Assembly (NCBI GenBank): GCA_963682175.1
Contig: OY821775.1
Span: forward strand, 372,001-436,000
Source: Triglochin maritima
Taxonomy: Eukaryota > Streptophyta > Magnoliopsida > Alismatales > Juncaginaceae
DNA length: 64,000 bases
Direction: 5' to 3'
Shown: one piece after another, positions 47,171 to 58,785 of the stretch
Position numbering within the stretch: position 1 is the stretch's first letter
Layout of the letters: every line of letters begins with the position of its first letter
Notes under the pieces: model-generated
What the model was told of the DNA's origin: nothing
The model's input: only the letters and a program-made list of their open reading frames with translations
Database searches by the model: none
Translations under genes and position numbers: made by a program

Positions 47171-49050
47171 CGGGTTATCGTGGAGGAAGAGGAAAATACA
47201 TACTTTTACGTGTTGTACGTGCTTACAAAGAGGATTCAACACCTCGTCATCCACGTAAACAGGGTATATCTGTTTCGCTTAGGAGGGAGAGGGATAGTTT
47301 ACGTCGTCGTCAGACATGTGAGGATTCTTTCGACGACGATGAGGATTCGGATGAGGTGGAGAGTGACGACGAGAGTGACGATGGGGTCAATATTGGTTGG
47401 AGTTTGAGCGGTAGCAGTATGGTAGAGGACAGTGGGCGACATGGTAGTTCTTTTTCTGTTGAGTGGGTCATTCGGAAGGGTAGAGGTGGTAGATTTGTGA
47501 CTGGTGATTCGAGTTTGTGCACTGTAGATGCCCGAGTTCAAAAGAAGAAGAGGGTTTAGGACGATTCTTGGATCGTGACTGGTGTGATGCCCGGTGGCCC
47601 TTTAGATGGCAGTGTCATTCTGAGTTTCGGAGGCCACATCGTCAGACGCATTTGGGAGGACGAGGATCGAAAGGTTCTAAAGTGTCATAATCGGCACAGA
47701 ATGTGTACTACATTGCAGGGGTGGCGCTCAGTTTTGAGCGATGATATCACGGGGGTCATTACTGATAACACATTGGGTCACTTGCCTTGACATGCCGTTG
47801 ATTTATGCGTTTGTGGAGCGGTGGCAGCCTGACACAACCACTTTCCACTTGCCTTTTGGAGAGACAACGATCATGTTGCATGACGTCTTCCAGATTCTGC
47901 GCATTCCTATTGAGGGTCGTATGGTTAGTGCTCAAGCATCGACGCCTAAGCTGAAGAGTTATGTATCAGAGTTTCTCGGGGTGAGCGTCGATGGTCTTGG
48001 GAGGGATAGCCCATTTTGGAGTGGCGGTGGTGTTAGCATCGACGTCGTTGACGACTTTTGCAGACGGGGACGATCACCGCAGACTGAGGATACGCAGTTG
48101 AGTGTCTACATGTTCTTACTGCTCGGATGCGTCTTGTTTGTCGACAAGAGCGGTTGCAGAGTCAGACCACGTGACTTATTGGAGGCTAGAGACCCAGATA
48201 CCATTGGTCAATAATCATGGGGGTCGGCGACGTTGGCATACTTGTATCATCAGTTGGGGATAGCGAGTTGTGCTGATTGTTCTGGTATTGTGGGTTGTCT
48301 TACATTCCTGCTGGTTTGGATATATGAATATTTTCTTCCTTTCCTTCCGCATCGGGAGCGGAAAATCATTGAGTCGGGTCATCCTCGTTCGCATATGTGG
48401 GTTGTCCGGAGCGAGGGGCGACTCCATTCCATTCATAGACGACTAGAACAGATGACTGCATCGCAGGTATAAAATTTTATATCATTTATGTTTATTTAAT
48501 ATATTTTTATATTATTAACGTGTAAACGTTTAGGTGGAGTGGTTGCCATATGGTCCTGAGTATGCGGCGGCTGTGCCGAGGACTTTATTGATGGGCCTTA
48601 TTCGTTATCGGGATATCATCGAGCCTTATTTTTGTGATCGCGTCTTGCGTCAGTTAGGATATGTTCAGGTTATCCATGTTGACATCCCGACGCCAGAGCA
48701 TGCAGTGCGGTCTGCGAGTGCGACGACGTACGACGTCCGGTACAACACTTCGCTAGCGGAATCGTTTTTAGGACATTTCCGAGAGGAGGTCGACTTCACC
48801 TTGGCGATCTCAAATGTAGTCGTGACCCCTCTACTTCTCATGCAGATTATTTGGATTGGGTCGGTAGGTGCTCACATCCAGTTCTCGTGCACGGTACCGC
48901 CCCAAGACCTGAGAGAGCACTGGATAAGACATGTGACGATGCGTTAAGTTTTTCTAAATTATTTTTAATTTGTAATGTATTTTTTATTGTTAATGCACAC
49001 TAATTTTTTATGTTATATACAGTGGATGAGTATGGCGATACGGCTTGTGT
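47171..49050 (+). pseudogene. PMD (MAIN-like) gene in a MULE, nearly intact
   Basis: N-terminal basic/acidic region (GYRGGRGKY, then an Asp/Glu/Ser-rich stretch at 47330-47400). It continues to GPLDGSVI-like LDGSVILSFGGHIVRRIW and a CHNRHRMCTTLQGW block (47660-47720). After a frameshift near 47740-47790 the PMD core follows: MPLIYAFVERWQPDTTTFHL, PFGETTIMLHDVFQILRIPI, then RPRDLLEARD. A single in-frame TAA at 48212-48214 interrupts ...IGQ*SWGSATLAYLYHQLG. An intron (donor gtataa at 48468, acceptor gtttag before 48534) leads to VEWLPYGPEYAAAVPRTLLM and RQLGYVQVIHVDIPTPEH. Another intron may precede WMSMAIRLV at 49021. A stop at 47557-47559 also needs splicing or is a further lesion. Decay is light, so it died recently or is mis-sequenced. 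Confidence 0.75.
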
Positions 49051-49777
49051 AATTTAAATTTAAAATCTAGTAAAAAAACAACGCTATATAATGATCCTCA
49101 GATTATACATTACAAATACAGAATTTGACAAATACATTACGAATTACAATCAAAATGTACTACGTAACCGGTCCCAATACGCTTTCCTACTTTCGTACTC
49201 TACATGCATCCATTCGATTATCTGCATGTGATTTATATGATGAAATTACCAAAAAAAACGGCTCTGATGGCAACTTGTTTCGCTCATCTACTCGCGTGAT
49301 CGATTGTTTCAACTATCTGCTGACTATCAAAAAGCTAACTGTAATCTACCACATCACCACTGAAACCTTACAACGGAACCTAAAAGAATTTAAAATAACA
49401 CAACATGAAAAAAATATAAAAAATGGTGTCTGGCTAAGACGCCCCCAGACGCCTCGACCATGGGACCAACGACTGTGTAAGCCGCCACCCCAATGGATGG
49501 GGCGTCTGGCTAGGACGTCCTCCAGACGCCCCATCCATAGGGGGGTTACACAGACGCCCGACACAATTTTTTTGCTGGACTTACTTCCCCGGATCCAGAC
49601 GCTTCACTAGACATTTTCGTGGTGTTGGTACTGGTAAAATAAGGAAAACGTAGACATAATTCTTAGTTTAAGAGACTGAGCGAAATGTGTATTAAATGAA
49701 TTGTATATGACAAAATGGTAATTGGACAGAAAATTTAAGTAGTTTTCCGACGACGAATAGTAGTTCCCTTAAAAAAT

Positions 49778-50168
49778 GTCAATTTTAGATAGAGATTGTG
49801 GTAACCTTCCTCATGTAATGGGAATGTAATGTAGTGGACAATAATATACAAGATATGGATGTGAAATGCAATGGACATTGTAAATGTGTACTTTTTAATT
49901 GTCAATCCAGGGATTTCAAGATTTTTACATAGCTATCTTTATGGTTGAGACGTGTGAGGATGTACACTAGTCTCGTCACCCCGATAGAAATTTACGGACC
50001 GCGCGGGATATCATCCCAAGAAGATATTGATGCTAGATCACATGTTGAGCAAAATGTCTGACATGATCAGGAGCTAAAGATGTCGAGAAACGAGCTAGCG
50101 GAGACAAAAGGCAAGCTCGCAGACATTCAGTCGACCATCGACTTTTTGATGGCGAAAGTGTAGGATTT
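49778..50168 (+). mobile_element. CACTA element, transposase C-terminal fragment
   Basis: From about 49945 to 50163 a plus-strand frame reads ISSQEDIDARSHVEQNV, a stop, then MSRNELAETKGKLADIQSTI and DFLMAKV. This is homologous to the frame at 61207-61372. The heptad-like, Leu/Lys/Glu-rich ends resemble the C-terminus of plant En/Spm (CACTA) transposases. It may be the right part of the element beginning at 43972. Confidence 0.5.
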
Positions 50169-51290
50169 GGTTCCCGTATGTATGTATATATATTTTTAAA
50201 AATACATGCATACAAGATCGATTTTCATATTTTCGACAATTTAATATACATTATTTTATATTTATTCTAATATCATGTAATCTACATATATATTAAAATA
50301 AATAGAAGATGATCATACCCAAAGGTTCTCTAAAATATTTTTGAAGATCTAGAGTTGCATTGCTCATTGAATCGTCCGCCGATTCGCCTCCAAGTCTTCA
50401 CCAAACTCTAAACAATATTAGAAAGAAAAGAGTTAGTCAATCAATCTCGAAATCAAGGTTAGAATTTAGCTAATAACCCCCCTAAAACTCCTGAGAATTT
50501 AATCTCCAAAAACTTGAATAATTAAGAGAATTTTCGGATGGATTAATGAGATGGTTTGGGAGAGAGAATTTTTGCATTAGTATTAACAAGAAATTGAGGA
50601 TAAACCTATTTATAGGATTTTCTCTAACCTACATCATGTGCAAACCACTTACACATGATCCCTTATTAATCTCTCCACTAAACCACATCATGTGCAAACC
50701 ACTTACACATGATCTCTTGTTTACATGTCCACTAAACAACATCATGTGCAAACCACTTTGCACATGATCTCTTGTTTATTTTATCACATCATCATCTCAT
50801 AACTACCTTTGGCCAAGTGGATTAAATCCAACAATTAATCAGTAAAAATTCTCTTATTAATATATGCAAAAACGTGGTCAAACGGTTGGATCATTTTTCA
50901 CTGATTTTGACTCCACCAAATTTTGGATTAATATCTTACAAAATTTGGAATTTGGAGTTTTAGCAAATTCATATGTTATAATGTTGTAGATCACATTATA
51001 TCATATAATATATTATCATAAATAATGTCAAAACATTATACCACATAATATATATACATCTCATACGAATTTATTTATTATTCTAACCATGTCGTTTTCA
51101 CGACATATTGATTTTATTATTTTACCACATGTATATTATTTTATAACACGTGAAACTTAATACATCATATAAAATATAAAATCATATTTCTTGTTTTCCA
51201 GTTTTGTGGTGTGACCTATAAGAGAATCTAGGTTATATTGGCAATGATATAAAACATTTTATCATTCTCTCATTTTTACTTATTTCTACT
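50169..51290. repeat. Fragment of the 10508-13601 LTR-like family
   Basis: Shares GATCGATTTTCATATTTTC, ACCCAAAGGTTCTCTAAAA, TCTTCACCAAACTCTAAACA and GTTTTGTGGTGTGACCTATA in the same order with 10980-12300. Where the relative has the dyad array, this copy has a different tandem repeat (50626-50775). Confidence 0.75.
50626..50775. repeat. Three-copy ~60-bp tandem repeat
   Basis: The word ACATCATGTGCAAACCACTT followed by ACACATGATC occurs at about 50631, 50688 and 50740, in units of about 52-57 bp. Confidence 0.85.
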
Positions 51291-51756
51291 CCTAATAGGC
51301 TCTCATCTTGTTCATACTACAAAAAAGATAATCATGAAAAATAAAATTAGAGTAGGATTGCGGGGTGACAGGGGGCTGCAGCCTCTGCGGGGGACACCTT
51401 ATTATTGTACTGGGGATATTGATATGTATACCTGTTTATTTACGTTTGTGTTTATTTCCATCTCATCACCACCGAAATCTTACAACGGAACCTGAAATAA
51501 TTTTAAATAACACATCATATAAAATCAAAAAAGGGACGCGACAGTCGATTTTTTTTGAGACTTATCGTTTCTGATTCAGGTGGTTCGTCAAACATTTTCT
51601 TGGTGTTAGTAGTGAAACTGAGAGTTATTGAGAGAGTGAGGGTAATTAAGAGATGTGACGACATGTGTATTTAATGGAATGTGAATGACAAAATAGTAAT
51701 TGATGCGAGCGATTTAAGTAATTTACGGACGACGAATAACAATACCTTTTTTAGTC
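51291..51756. mobile_element. MULE right-end fragment
   Basis: Shares CATCACCACCGAAATCTTAC AACGG-type sequence with 49350 and ends with the family terminal repeat (reverse complement GTTATTCGTCGTCCGTAAAT, then TACTTAAATCGC) at about 51748. The left part is missing. GT61 flank resumes immediately at 51757. Confidence 0.7.
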
Positions 51757-53327
51757 CTGAACAACTGATTGATTAGTGAACCCTAACAACTTTTTCTTGG
51801 AAACTAGCGAATGCATGTCTTTTGGTAGCAAGTTAATTTTCATGTGTCGTACAGTTATGGGAAGAAAGTGATGTTGGCGGGAGTATAAATCATGCTCATA
51901 ACATCATCCAAAGTTTTACCACAGGACCTAAGATATAAACTACATAAAACTCTTCTTTTTGTTGTATACATACTAATTATTACATTTCAGGTTTCATTAT
52001 AACATTATGTGAACAATGTTTTTCTCCTGTGGCTTGTGTTGATCTGATCAGTTGGCTTTTGCTCAAATAAATATCACAAAGAAAAACTTGAAATATTTAA
52101 TTAGCTGGCATGTTTGAGACAAATCATGTCTTTGTTATGCATGATATCCTCGATCGATTGGTATATCTTTGACAACGTACGATAGTAAAATGACAAGCTA
52201 ACAACCCAATTGAGGATATCATTAAGTTTCAATCATATCATAGTAAATACAATGCAGTAGTTTTTCTTTTTCAAAAACATAAGTAAAGTGCAAAACATGA
52301 ACCATGATGAAGAAAGATCATTTTTTGTGACATGGTTTGCTTGTCAAACAAAACCCTAACCACCTTTCGTTGTCTTCAGTTAATAGCTTTTTGTTACTTA
52401 GTTTAATAGATGACTACTTAACTCACCATGTAGACACATCAGTCAGTATCTGTTAGGAGAATGGATCATACATCAAGAACCAAAAAATTAACACGAAAAC
52501 CCTCACACATAATTAATTACGAATTTTATTAATAAGAGAAAGCTACATGCATGGGTTGAACTCATCCTCTCTCTATTGCTGTCTCCTTCGATTAATATCC
52601 GCACCAGCACTGTACCCCCATCGCGGCTTTGAATTGTGCTTCAAATGTGTTACAATATGTGTGGTACGTTAATGTACAGAGACTCAAATCCTACGGATTT
52701 TTATCGACTCGAGCATACAAAGAAACCGTTTCAAAATTGTCCTAAACCGACTCCTACAATTATGGTTATGGACGTCAAACCTCTTGACCCGGTCCTTTAA
52801 ATTGTGCTTCTTCCGACTAAGTCCTTGTAGACAATCGTGAGTCCGCTCCACACCGGATTCGTGACACAATCCCAACAATACCTAAAGGGACGTAAATTTG
52901 GAATTTCAAGTAGTAGTTTACTCCATTAATTAATATTTAATCATAGAAAACTTTAGCCTAACTACTTCACTATTGGGCTGGGCATGCAATGCTCTAGAGA
53001 GTTAAGCAGTGACGTTAAAAACATTCTAAAACATAAAAATCAAAAAGTAGTTCTATTGATCTTATCAACCAACTTGTCTATATATCATGCATTATTATTT
53101 TCCTTGTTTGAGAGGTGACATGTCTTTGTCCCACAGTGCAGTCGCTATCTAGAATAGTTTCAAAAGAATAGAACTATATACACTACTTGCAAGTGTATAT
53201 ATGTGAGATTAATTTCTCATAAACCTATGATCATTTGGTGATTAAAATCAATGGCTAGCTAGCACGTGCACCAGAAGTTGAAGAAATTAAGAAGAAAAGA
53301 AGAACATCATCTTGGAATCTGAAAATC
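51757..53327. other. GT61 intergenic flank and promoter duplicate
   Basis: 51757-52390 matches 32030-32740. 52678-53327 is nearly identical to 35676-36329, upstream of the GT61 gene at 36330. Nothing coding in between. Confidence 0.7.
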
Positions 53328-56300
53328 ATGTTTTCCCACAGCTTTGGCCGTGTATTGGACTCTCAAAAGCTTAGTTTCTTAGCTTTTGCAGCGGGATATT
53401 GTGGTTTTATGTTTGTTGTTTACTTCTATTTTTTTAGTTCTTCCATGGATCCCCCAATCAGCATAGGTGAGTTCATTAATTTAATTTCATGTCATGTCAT
53501 TGGTAAACCAACTATGTTTAACAGCTCCATGCTCCTAAATTTTGAAATTTCACTTTTTTCTCTTATGTAGAGATATTTTCGACTTCTCGAGCAAATGTCA
53601 CAAACAATGTTCTTTCTCAGGAGAAATCAGGTTGGTATATATATATATTTTTTTTGAATAAGTAATCTAGTTAATGGTGTTAGTAAGAGTGTTGAGGGAG
53701 TGACATAAGTTTTTGGTCCAATTGTATCCAAGCAAATAAAGATTTTACTCAATGACATTCTAGCAAGTATGAGTTTTTAGTGGTATTTTGGCAAATTCAA
53801 AATTTTGGAGTACTTATCCTTTTCAAACTTGTAACAACGTATGAAATTGAGTCATAACATATTATATCCATAGAATAATGCAATACAGAAAAGGCATACT
53901 GTTTTGAAAGCTGCCTTTTTGCAGTTTTTCTTTGATAGAAAAAGATTTCAAGTACAATTCTTCTTATATAAAAATCAAGTGAATGAATCTCAGTTATCCA
54001 AATAATGGGGCCACCCAATAATTAGAATACATTCACACTGAATCTGAGTTGTATCCAATGATATTTCCCTTCACCTAACAATGATTTAGAATCATCATCT
54101 ACGTACTGACTAGGGGTGAGCAAAATCCGGTCCGGGTTCCGGTCCGGATCGGAAAAAAAATTTGGATCCGGTCCGGTCCGGTCCGGTCCAATTTTTTTAA
54201 ATTTAAGGTAAAAAATCGGGTTTTTGGACCGGACCGAACCGGTCCGGTCTTCGGTCCGCCTATCCGAATTTTTTCCGGTCCGGTCCGGTTTCCGGTTCGG
54301 ACCTAAATTTTTTTTTCCGGTCCGGACCGGACCGATGCTCAACCCTAGTAGTGACCATATATATAATATGCAATCCGTCTCCAACATTACTATTGCGAGT
54401 GGACAATACAATGTCTAGGCTCAAAAGATTCGAGTAATAGACGTTCCAATTATTTGAGTATATATTGCGTCACTCATGCAATCTATGATTAATATTCAAA
54501 ATTTAATGATGCAGAGAGAGTGAGAAAAGATAGAGAACTCCAAATTTGTCGAAAATTACCAGACTAGGTGTTGGAATCAACCAACTAAGAATGTTTTCAA
54601 GGGCACCACTAACGGGAGGTTGTGCGTCCCCCACAACCTCCCGAGTCATCTCCCCTTTAACGGGAGGTCGTTCTCCAGCACGTTTTTTATAGTGTTTTTT
54701 TCGTTTTTTTTTTTGAATTTTTTTTTGAATTTTTTCTTTTCTATTTTGAAAATACGTTTTATAATTATTTTGATTTTTTTTAATGTTTTTTAATTTTTTC
54801 CAAGATTAATCCTGAAATGATGTGGAGGAGAGAAATAAGTTGTTGTAGGTTGTGGTTAAGATGTGAATAGTCTAAGAAAGAGAAGAAAGTAGGTTGGGGA
54901 GAAGAAAAAAAACTAATGTTGAAGAAAAAGAACGTTCATGATCAGAGCGTCGTGTCATCAAGAAATAAAATGGGCAAATCTCAAAACGTCGTGTCATTAA
55001 CGACAAATCTCATCCCTATTTATTGGGTACAAATTAAGCTTGGATTAAAAGTTAAAAGCTTCTAGAATTAGCTTCTAACCCACATGTGTCACTGCTGACT
55101 AACCACATGGCCCACTTGTGACACTACTGACTAACTTGCTAACTACCAACTATCTTGTAGTTACACTTGGCAAATTGGGTCCAGTAAATTCGGAAGAAAC
55201 TTTTAGTTCTTCCATGAATCGCCCAATCAGCATAGGTGAGTTCATTAATTTAATTTCATGAAATCACAAAGAAACATTTTTTACATCACACGGTCAGCAA
55301 ATAAATGTAGTCAATTGATAATACTTTTTCTGTCATTTCATTGGTAATTCAACTATGTTTAACAGCTTCATGTTCCTAAATTTTAAAATGTCACTTTTTC
55401 TCTCTCATGTAGAGATATTTTTTACTTCTCCAGCAAATGTCACAAACAAGGTTATTTCTCAGGAGAAATCAGGTTGGTATATATATATTTTGAATCAGTA
55501 AATATGCTACAGAAATCGAGAATGACTATTATCATAATTAATTATTTGATCAATTTACTTCCACAGGTGAAAGGAGAAAGACGAAGATAGAATGTGATTT
55601 TACCAATCGCAGAACAGATGTTTGTGAGATAGATGGTGGCATCCAAATTCGTGGGACATCGTCTTCGGTTATTTATGCAGCCAATATGGCCAATGAATCT
55701 TGGAAAATAAAGCCTTATCCTCGAAAAACAGATGGATATGCCATGTCTAAGGTAAGAGAAGTGATGGTGCGACCATCAAACGGCCATGAAGAATCATTTA
55801 GTTGTGATGTCGAGCACACGGTTCCTGGTGTAGTCTTCTCTGTTGCTGGATACACAGGGAATTTCTTCCACTCATTCACAGATGTGATCTTACCTGTTTT
55901 TCTAACATCACATTTCTACAATGGAGAAGTTCAATTCCTTGTTACCAACATGAACACTAAGTGGATCAAAGCACACACGTTGGTCTTTGATCGTCTTTCG
56001 AATTATGAGCTTATCGACTTTGACAATGATGATAGAACACATTGTTTCCATCATGTTATCGTTGGTCTCCGATGTGACAAAGATTTCAAGATAAGTTCAT
56101 CAAAAACCTCAAGTGGAGTATTTCCATCAATGGTCGACTTCAAGAAGTTCATTGCAAATACTTACTCCCTTAGGAGACATGCATCGATTCAGATAAAAGA
56201 TGGCACTAGAAAAAAGCCAAGGTTGTTAATCATAACGAGAATGAAGACAAGAAAACTGAGAAACGTAGACGAGATTGTAAGAATGGCCAGTCATTTAGGA

Positions 56301-56726
56301 TTCAAGACAGTCACGAGCGAGGCAGGCGAAGGAGGAGTGGCCAATTTTGCGAAGATTGTAAACTCTTGTGATGTGATGATTGGGGTACATGGCGCTGGTC
56401 TAACCAACATGATCTTCCTTCCGAAGAATGGTGTTTTAATTCATATACAACCTTTGGGATGGTTGGATTGGTGCTCAGGGTACTATTATAAGGATCCAGC
56501 AATTCAAATGGGATTGAAATACTTGCAGTACAACATCAAAGAAGAGGAGAGCTCCCTAATTGAGATATACTCTAGAAATGATACGGTGTTCACAAATCCA
56601 TCGGCCATAACACGAAGAGGATGGTCTTCCCTAAAAGCAGTATATTTAGACAAGCAAGATGTAATTCTTGATGTTAAAAAGTTTAAAGATGTCTTGCTGG
56701 AAGCTTTGAAGCTCCTTCGTATATGA
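53328..56726 (+). CDS. GT61 glycosyltransferase, hybrid of two tandem copies
   Basis: A usable model joins exon 1 (53328-53466, MFSHSFGRVLDSQKLSFLAF), exon 2 (53571-53630) and the catalytic exon 55567-56726, all phase 1, about 452 aa. Between them lie foreign sequence and a second partial set: the 3' end of an exon 1 (about 55200-55236, no start codon) and a second exon 2 (55413-55472). The catalytic exon is open throughout, with CDFTNRRTDVCEIDGGIQI and HGAGLTN (56388-56408). Two normally constant positions differ: PLGGLDWW of the sister copies is PLGWLDWC here. Either exon 2 copy, or both in series, would keep the frame. Transcription across the 1.9 kb intron is unproven; it may instead be a 5'-deleted pseudogene beside an orphan 5' end. 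Confidence 0.6.
53820..54500. other. GT61 3'-flank block inside the hybrid locus
   Basis: Matches 19320-19800, downstream of the four-exon gene, over several hundred bases. It indicates that a different GT61 unit was joined here by recombination. It contains the hAT MITE at 54111-54347. Confidence 0.75.
54111..54347. mobile_element. hAT-type MITE, palindromic CCGGTCCGG interior
   Basis: Ends TAGGGGTGAGCA and TGCTCAACCCTA, flanked by gtactgac and gtagtgac (8-bp duplication, one mismatch). The unoccupied equivalent is near 19630. The interior is built of CCGGTCCGG/GGACCGGACC words. Confidence 0.92.
54600..54990. mobile_element. MITE-like element related to 2715-3250
   Basis: GGGCACCACTAACGGGAGGT edge, T-rich core and the shared phrase TTGTGGTTAAGATGTGAATAG. 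It sits where exon 1 of the second GT61 copy should begin. Confidence 0.4.
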
Positions 56727-56758
56727 ACTGTCGTGTTTATTGTAGGTGTCATGGTTTT

Positions 56759-57617
56759 TGTTGTTGTTTATCTTGAATAAGTGTTTAAAGTATACGTGCA
56801 GAAAAACAGACAATCGGTCGACCGGATGGAGTGATTCGGTCGACCGAATGTGTGTTCAATTTGACCAGCAAAGTGTCTGTCGTTTTTCGGTCGACCGGAA
56901 TCTAGGATTCGGTCGACCGGGAACACATCTGGAGCTGGGCAAAAGTTACTGTCGATTTTCGGTCGACCGGAACCTTGGATTCGGTCGACCGGAAACGTTC
57001 GAGGAGCTGGGAGAAAAGTGTCTGTTGAATTTCGGTCGACCGGAACTTAAGTGTACGGTCGACCGTGTATGCACTCGCGCAAGCCAGAAAAGTTACTGCC
57101 ATTTTTCGGTCGACCGGTACTTCAATTTCGGTCGACCGTTTGTGATACGGTTATGGAATCAGTCGACCGTTGCAACCGTTCGGTCGACCGTTTGGACCCA
57201 GTTCTGCCCACGTTTTGCACATTACTCCACCCGATTTTGGTGCAACTTATACTTGTTTTGACCTCATATATAAAGACAAATTCGTCCCTTTTGTTTAGAG
57301 CATTGATTCCTATTATTCACTTTTGTTCTTGAGAGAAAAGAGAGAGATATCATCCTTGTGATTCAGTAGGAGAGATTTGAGCCGGGTTTCTTCGTCGGTC
57401 CGTTCGCGTCTCCTGTAAGCATCTCTTGTAATACGTTTTCTCTATAGTGGATTTGAGTTGTGTCGTCCGTGGTTTTTCCCGCATTGGGTTTCCACGTTAA
57501 ATCTTGCGTGTTTTGTGTGGTTTGGATTTCAGATTTGCATCTTGTTCTCAAGTTTAGACGATTGGATTCGTTAATTTTGTTCCGCTGCGTATTTGTGATT
57601 GATTTTAATTCCTAACA
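56759..57617 (+). repeat. Solo LTR, copia type, with dense dyad array
   Basis: Ends TGTTGTTGTTTATC and CCTAACA, flanked by a perfect 5-bp duplication GTTTT (56754-56758 and 57618-57622), 859 bp. It was inserted 30 bp after the GT61 stop. The second half has the GTGGTTTTTCCCGCATTGG and TTTCCACGTTAAATCTTG stretch typical of plant copia LTRs. The first half is the paired dyad array. Confidence 0.9.
56815..57190. repeat. Six-pair CGGTCGACCG dyad array, 22-bp/73-bp phasing
   Basis: Pairs start at 56815/56837, 56888/56910, 56960/56982, 57033/57056, 57107/57129 and 57160/57181. Spacing within pairs is 22, 22, 22, 23, 22 and 21 bp. Pair-to-pair steps are 73, 72, 73, 74 and 53 bp. Eleven of twelve sites are exact CGGTCGACCG; one is CAGTCGACCG. 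Sequence between pairs is only loosely conserved (GAGCTGGG, AAAAGTTACTG). Confidence 0.95.
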
Positions 57618-57735
57618 GTTTTTTTTCCTCCTGCCTGCCTTTTGTGGATTGAGAGCTTTGAAAATGGAACTCGCTCCTTTCTACTTTTACTAAAAAAGAC
57701 AATTGGAACATCAAAGCAATATTTTCGTCGTTGTA

Positions 57736-58785
57736 AACACATTTCCATTGATAAATAAAATTAATAGTTGGTGTTATCATACACCAACAAATATTCTTAT
57801 AAACACCAACAGAAACACATCCGTCGGACAATATTTCATAACTTTCATCGTATCAACAACATGCATCGATAGATATATACCGTCAGTGTTCGATTATGAA
57901 AAATTAGATGACGGAAAATATATTTTCTAGAGAAACAGAACCATTGACGAGTAATTTGTAATTTACAGACAGATATATCCGTCGATCTTTACAGACGAAC
58001 ATACACCGACAGATATTTGTCGATATATCATTTGAAAATAAATTGTTACGAACTTAATCACCGTGTATTCACCGACCAGCGATACGAACAGATAAATTGT
58101 GTTGGTGAAATTTTATATCAACGGCCCGCCCAAAACAGACTTTTCTATTCTACTGTTCTCCCTAAACTCTCAAACCCCAACCCAACCACTCCTCGTCAGA
58201 TCACCGCTGCCTCCTCCTTCTCGACGCGCTGCTGCTGCCGCCGCCGCCACTGGTGAGCTTCGATTCCTCCAAACTCCTCCTCCTCCCCCGACCCTCTCCA
58301 CTGAACATCTCCTTAACAGCCATCCTAACACTTCTGATCATCTCAAGAATCCCCAACTTCCTTCCACCTCTTCTTCCCATCCCCGCAGCTCATATCCAAC
58401 TAAACTCCAAACACTTTATATTTAAGGTTCATTCTAGTCCATAATCGCAGCTTTTCGTTCAGATTTGCGCACTTATGTTAAATTGCGGTTTGATTTGAGT
58501 TGAAATGAGGAAATTAGGGCTTTCGTGGTCCGGTGGACAACAAGTCCCAAAATGTCACTAAACGCAAGGTTAAGATTGACTTTTTCTTGATTCTACTGTT
58601 TCAAATCTTGTTTGATATGATTATGATTAGAAGAGAGCACCAAAGTTGTTGGATTTGTTTTGATTAACATTGCATTTGGTGGGTTCAACTTCAATGAGGC
58701 TAGAGTCAAAACAGGAGAGTGGATTTGTATTGTTTGGATTTATATTGACTCGTTGAGTAAGTTTGATGGGTTCAAGTAAGCTTGT
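57736..58785. mobile_element. CACTA element fragment with probable 5' UTR
   Basis: Related to 43990-44400: GTCGGACAATA.TTTC, CATCGTATCAACAACAT and ATATATACCGTC words, many CACCGAC/ CCGTCGG subterminal words, then a C-rich transcribed-looking leader (58130-58270) with a possible donor (CTGGTGAGC at about 58250). The left tip is missing; GT61 flank precedes it (57623-57735). No transposase core seen. Confidence 0.65.

Larger units (their letters stand above)
46719..49768 (+). mobile_element. MULE carrying a PMD gene
   Basis: Long terminal inverted repeats: left TATTCATCGTCGGAAAAC then TACTTAAAT, and right (reverse complement) TATTCGTCGTCGGAAAAC then TACTTAAAT, extending about 70 bp through CCATTTTGTCAT. 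Flanked by ttaaaaaac (46710-46718) and ttaaaaaat (49769-49777), a 9-bp duplication with one mismatch, as expected of Mutator elements. The cargo is a plant-mobile-domain gene and no transposase. GGCGTCTGGCTAAGACGCC-type palindromes lie near the right end (49425-49560). Confidence 0.9.

Noticed and set aside
32785..51756. A single giant MULE spanning both unpaired MULE ends
   Set aside because: The flanks outside the two ends do not match each other or a common empty site; they are better explained as two truncated elements.
56815..57190. CRISPR-like regular repeat array
   Set aside because: Repeats are 10-bp palindromes in pairs inside a plant LTR with a target duplication; no cas genes, and the genome is a plant.
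58099..58444. Possible captured host gene exon in the CACTA fragment
   Set aside because: Pro/Ser-rich frame from a C-rich leader; similar leader-like sequence follows the CACTA end at 44290, so it is more likely the element's own 5' UTR.
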